Positions 61,035 to 64,000 of a stretch of 64,000 bases of DNA are shown in pieces; positions within the stretch are counted from its first letter, which is position 1; every line of letters begins with the position of its first letter. The translations under genes were made by a program, and so were the position numbers. The DNA is from Streptomyces buecherae (GTDB lineage Bacteria; Actinomycetota; Actinomycetes; Streptomycetales; Streptomycetaceae), in the NCBI RefSeq assembly GCF_014295035.1, contig NZ_CP060404.1:8286501-8350500 (forward strand), in the 5' to 3' direction. The notes below the pieces were generated by a model. It saw only the letters and a list, made by a program, of their open reading frames with translations, made no database searches and was not told the DNA's origin.

Positions 61035-61988
61035 GAGGGGGCGCCACCGGTCGCCCTCTTCCGGGCCGAGCCCGCTGCCCCACACCAGTGCCCCGTCGAC
61101 CAGGCCGGGTATGTCCCGCACGGCCAGGGCCGGGGCTTCGAGCATGTCGGCGGCGTCTTCCAGGTAGGTGACCAGCGTGTCGAGTTCCTCGTCGGGGCCC
61201 TCGCGGTAGCGGGACCAGCGGCCCAGGTAGCCCGTGGTGGTGTCCAGGTACAGGCCCGAGGTGCGGTCCGTCGCGCCGTGGGAGATGACGGGAACCCAGG
61301 CCGACCGCCAACCGACGAACCGGTCCTCGGCGGGGCGTTGGGCGTTGAGGGTCTCCTCCCACGCCTGGGCGTCCATCCGGGACCGGTGGAAGTCGGCCAC
61401 CTCCTCCAGGGGCATGAGGGCCTGGTTGCCGGGCAGGCACCCGGCGCCGTTGACCCCGTCGTCACCCGCCGTCAGCGCCCACAGGGTGCGCAGCTCGACG
61501 GGGAGTTGGAGCCCCAGGTCGGCTTCGAGGGTGGCGACAGCGGCAGGGGAGGCGCCGGCACGCAGTGCCTCCAGGGAGCGTGGGGCGTTGAGCTGGAGCC
61601 AGTGGGTGACGCGGTGCCAGGCGTCGGCGATCTGCCGCACCACGAGCGCGACGTCGGTGGGGTTGGCCGCTCGGGCCCGCTCCTGGGGTCGGTCCGCGTC
61701 GTGGACGGACTCGGTGGGCGCGGTGGGCGTGGTGGGTGGGATCGGGTTCACGTAGCGGATCTGGACGCGGTCCGGCTCGCGCAGGTAGCCGACGGACAGG
61801 GCGGGGCAGTCCTCGAACAGGTCACCGTCGACCGTCACGGTGAGGATGCCGGGCAGGCTCGAAGGGTGACCCATGTCCGGCGTCTCGGCCAACTGTCCGG
61901 CCAGGACCCGCAGGGCGTAGGGAACGCCGGCCCCGAGGTGGGGGGCCGTGTCATGGATGTGCGGGGGAACCTCGACGCTGACGTTCAT
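61026..61988 (-). CDS. SMI1/KNR4 (SUKH) domain protein
   Basis: A 320-residue cytosolic protein. Residues about 130-320 form a SUKH-1 (SMI1/KNR4) domain: VATLEADLGLQLPVELRTLW, the acidic turn TAGDDGVNG, GYLGRWSRY and the C-terminal helix. SUKH proteins in bacteria are often immunity proteins against nuclease or deaminase toxins; no toxin gene adjoins this one. The N-terminal 120 residues look like an additional beta-rich domain (VSVEVPPHIHDTAPHLGAG). ATG at 61988 follows AAGGAG; the longer frame upstream is not needed. Confidence 0.82.
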   Translation of the reverse strand: MNVSVEVPPHIHDTAPHLGAGVPYALRVLAGQLAETPDMGHPSSLPGILTVTVDGDLFEDCPALSVGYLREPDRVQIRYVNPIPPTTPTAPTESVHDADRPQERARAANPTDVALVVRQIADAWHRVTHWLQLNAPRSLEALRAGASPAAVATLEADLGLQLPVELRTLWALTAGDDGVNGAGCLPGNQALMPLEEVADFHRSRMDAQAWEETLNAQRPAEDRFVGWRSAWVPVISHGATDRTSGLYLDTTTGYLGRWSRYREGPDEELDTLVTYLEDAADMLEAPALAVRDIPGLVDGALVWGSGLGPEEGDRWRPLTG

Positions 61989-62268
61989 GGGCCTGGTGCT
62001 CCTTGCCGGTCGGAAGCGGGGCGGCGGGCTCACACAGTAGGACGCACCCGCACCACCGGTCGGGGCGGCCCGGCCGGCCAACCCGCCGCGCCCCGCGCCG
62101 TGTTCACCCCGCGCTCCGGGCGTTAGGGTCGCGGGCATGGAGTGCTTTGCCGCCTGGCGTACCCGCCGCTGAGATCCCGGCTTCGCCCGCTGTTCCCGCA
62201 CTCGGGGCGGGCCGGGCGATGTCGTTGTGTGGCCGGTATCCGGACCTCAGCCCGAAAGGCGCACTCCC

Positions 62269-62751
62269 ATGCTCGTTCGCGCGTTCACCCAACACGACCT
62301 GGCAGCACTGACCGCTTTGACCATCGAGACGTTCCGCCCGTTCTACGAGGAGACCTTTCGCCCGTTGATGGGCGAGGTCGTCTTCGCCGTCGAGTACGGC
62401 GACTGGCGCGAGGACTACCGCAGGCAGGTCGCCGAGTTGCACGCTCCCGACCGTCACGCCCATGTCGCCGTCGCGGAAGTCGACGGCTCCCTCGCGGGTT
62501 ACGTGGCGTGGAACGTCGACCCGGCCCGGAGGAAGGCCGTCGTGACGATCCTGGCTGTCGCGGCCAGCCATCGCCGACGTCGCGTCGGCACCACCCTGTG
62601 CGAGCACGCCTTCGCGCGGATGCGGGCCCTTGGCGCCGAGGCGGTCGAGATCGGCACGGGGGGTGACCCCTTCCACGCGCCCGCCCGGGCCCTCTACGAG
62701 GAACTGGGCTGCACCGCGCTTCCCGTCGCGGTCTACTACCGACCGCTCTGA
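62269..62751 (+). CDS. GNAT-family N-acetyltransferase
   Basis: A 160-residue GNAT acetyltransferase. The acetyl-CoA-binding core is VTILAVAASHRRRRVGTTLC (Q/RxxGxG/A variant RRRVGT), preceded by LAGYVAWNVD and followed by the DPFHAPARALYEELGC motif common in the family. It transfers acetyl from acetyl-CoA to an amine; substrate unknown. The ATG at 62269 has an AAAGG site. A strong terminator follows, shared with the convergent second GNAT gene. Confidence 0.9.
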   Translation: MLVRAFTQHDLAALTALTIETFRPFYEETFRPLMGEVVFAVEYGDWREDYRRQVAELHAPDRHAHVAVAEVDGSLAGYVAWNVDPARRKAVVTILAVAASHRRRRVGTTLCEHAFARMRALGAEAVEIGTGGDPFHAPARALYEELGCTALPVAVYYRPL

Positions 62752-62781
62752 GCCGCTCGCCCACCACCCAGTCGTCAGGGC

Positions 62782-62827
62782 GGTGGCCCGGTGCCGGCCG
62801 TGTGGCCAAGGCCGGCACCGGGCCACC
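62782..62827. terminator. Strong terminator between convergent GNAT genes
   Basis: A perfect 18-bp stem (62782-62799 with 62810-62827) with a 10-nt loop, between the two convergent acetyltransferase genes. Confidence 0.9.
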
Positions 62828-62832
62828 TCTGG

Positions 62833-63396
62833 TCAGCTGAGGGTGGCGTCGGCGGCCGTGACGCCGAAGCTGACGGTCGTCGCGTCCTGGCCGAGGCGCC
62901 GTAGCCCCGCCTTCTCCAGGACCCGCACCGAGGCGGGGTTGGACAGTTCCACGGTGGCGTGCACCGTGCGCACCCCCGGCGCCGTCAGGGCGAACGCCAC
63001 CAGGGCCCGGGCCGCCTCGGCGGCGTAACCCCGGTTGCGACGGGAGGCGACGACGCCGTAGCCGAATTCGAGGCTTCCCTCCGAGGGCGGCCAGAACAAG
63101 CCGATGGCGCCGACCACCAGGCCGGTCTCACGCTCGACGATCTGGCGTTGGCCGTAGCGGCCCCGGCTGTCGGGGTGGTTGGTCACGTAACCGGCGATGA
63201 CGCGGTCCCCCTCGGCGGGGAAGTCCTCGGCCCAGTGCGCGCGGCGCGCCCCGTCGACGACCGCGGTGAGGTCGTCGGCGGACCACTGCCGCAGGACGAG
63301 GCGGTCCGTGTACAGGTCGGACCCGGTCGCCGGCGTTTCAGCGGACGGACCGGAAGGACGCGCGGAACGCGAGGAACGAGCGGAACTGGAAGACAT
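62833..63396 (-). CDS. GNAT-family acetyltransferase (RimJ/RimL-like)
   Basis: A 187-residue GNAT protein of the Acetyltransf_3 (RimJ/RimL) type: YTDRLVLRQWSADDL start, VVGAIGLFWPP, LEFGYGVVASRRNRGYAAEA as the acetyl-CoA-binding region, and VELSNPASVRVLEKAGL near the end. Its first 25 residues are Ser/Ala-rich and probably disordered. The ATG at 63396 follows AGGAG; an upstream in-frame start is less likely. Substrate unknown; such enzymes acetylate protein N termini or small amines. Confidence 0.9.
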   Translation of the reverse strand: MSSSSARSSRSARPSGPSAETPATGSDLYTDRLVLRQWSADDLTAVVDGARRAHWAEDFPAEGDRVIAGYVTNHPDSRGRYGQRQIVERETGLVVGAIGLFWPPSEGSLEFGYGVVASRRNRGYAAEAARALVAFALTAPGVRTVHATVELSNPASVRVLEKAGLRRLGQDATTVSFGVTAADATLS

Positions 63397-63588
63397 GTGA
63401 GGCTCCTGGTCAGTGATGTCGACCGGGTCGCTCACCTGCCGCGGCGACCCGGTTCCGGGCATGCTGATGAGGCTGTTGGCCGAGCCATATTCATCAACCC
63501 CCTGGTCGTCGCGGGCGGTTCGTCGTAGGTGGCGCGCACGGGGCCGCCGCCGTCGACTGTCGAGTACGTGGCGGAGCCTAGCAAGCGC

Positions 63589-64000
63589 TCAGGCGGGTGC
63601 GACGCCGCGGTGCTGGTCAGGGTGCTCGCCGCGGCGTACGTCGGACTCGTCCGGGGCGGGGAGCCGCAGCGCGAGCATGGCGATGTCGTCGCGGCCCGTC
63701 TGCGCGGGGTGGGCCAGCAGCACGTCACAGAAGACGTCGAGGGGCTCGCCGGCGAGGGTGGCCGCGTGCCGGCGCAGCCGCTCCAACCCCTGGTCGAGAT
63801 CCTCGTCCGGCCGCTCGACCAGGCCGTCGGTGTAGAGCAGCAGGGTGCAGCCGAGAGGCAGGGGCCGCACGCTGCTCTTGCGCGGCTCCTCCGGGAACAG
63901 GCCGCCGAGCAACACGTCCTGCGCGTCGTCCAGGAAGCACGCCGCGCCCTCCCGCGTGACCAACAGGGGCGGAGGGTGGCCCGCGACGGAGTAGTTCAAC
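63589..64000 (-). CDS. SpoIIE-type PP2C phosphatase, 5' end outside window
   Basis: The C-terminal 136 or so residues of a SpoIIE/PP2C-like serine phosphatase, cut by the right edge. Family landmarks: the AGHPPPLLVTREG motif, LGGLFPEEP, GCTLLLYTDGLVERPDEDLD, and the metal-binding DDIAMLALRL near the end. In Streptomyces such domains follow sensor domains and dephosphorylate anti-anti-sigma proteins to release sigma factors. The sensor part lies beyond the window. The strand and frame are certain; partner unknown. Confidence 0.87.
   Translation of the reverse strand, partial: LNYSVAGHPPPLLVTREGAACFLDDAQDVLLGGLFPEEPRKSSVRPLPLGCTLLLYTDGLVERPDEDLDQGLERLRRHAATLAGEPLDVFCDVLLAHPAQTGRDDIAMLALRLPAPDESDVRRGEHPDQHRGVAPA

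Overview
The window is chromosomal DNA of a Streptomyces-like actinomycete. The evidence is very high GC, near-total G/C at third codon positions, many GTG starts, TTA confined to a few genes, and characteristic families: a WhiJ-type XRE/DUF397 pair, DUF5133, a DUF574-type methyltransferase, Tat- and Sec-exported hydrolases, a polyol ABC system without its own ATPase, Ku/LigD/LigC end joining, and STAND ATPase regulators. I found no rRNA, tRNA, CRISPR array, insertion sequence or prophage.

Layout. 1-9 kb: acyl-CoA thioesterase (cut by the left edge), a Ski2-like helicase, a membrane metal-dependent hydrolase, an L,D-transpeptidase lipoprotein, a Tat-exported GH109-type enzyme, and a MarR regulator divergent from an ABC exporter. 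9.4-13.5 kb: an ArsR-type regulator with twin palindromic operators, overlapping an MFS exporter, then a proline-rich protein that may carry a degenerate caspase-like domain. 13.8-19.3 kb: a DeoR regulator and a translationally coupled polyol uptake operon (binding protein, two permeases, zinc dehydrogenase). The regulator and the binding protein each contain a TTA codon, predicting bldA control. 19.4-23.8 kb: an end-joining locus (Ku, PHP protein, LigD polymerase domain) divergent from a LigC-type ligase. The other two LigD domains lie about 30 kb away (52.1-53.7 kb) as separate genes, so LigD is split into three.

23.8-33.6 kb: a WhiJ-like regulatory cluster, a methyltransferase, a DCC protein, a beta-propeller secreted protein, a TTA-containing O-methyltransferase, a serine hydrolase, an M23 peptidase, and a secreted TNT-domain (NAD-glycohydrolase toxin) protein followed at 6 bp by a probable immunity protein. 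33.66-49.88 kb is the most distinctive part and looks like a compact biosynthetic gene cluster without PKS or NRPS: nucleotide-sugar dehydrogenase and two DegT/StrS aminotransferase homologues (one with its PLP lysine replaced by threonine); polyprenyl diphosphate synthase; LuxR/STAND regulator; an operon of FAD oxidoreductase, UbiA prenyltransferase, AMP-forming ligase and a second FAD oxidoreductase; and an MMPL exporter. I infer a prenylated or terpenoid product, exported by the MMPL pump; its structure cannot be read from the genes.

49.9-64 kb: subtilisin-like protease, a degraded O-methyltransferase pseudogene, the LigD ligase and phosphoesterase genes, DUF5133, CBS and SDR proteins, a zinc alcohol dehydrogenase, a STAND ATPase lacking a DNA-binding domain, a SUKH-domain protein, two GNAT acetyltransferases, and a SpoIIE-type phosphatase cut by the right edge. 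Several convergent pairs are separated by long, near-perfect terminator hairpins.
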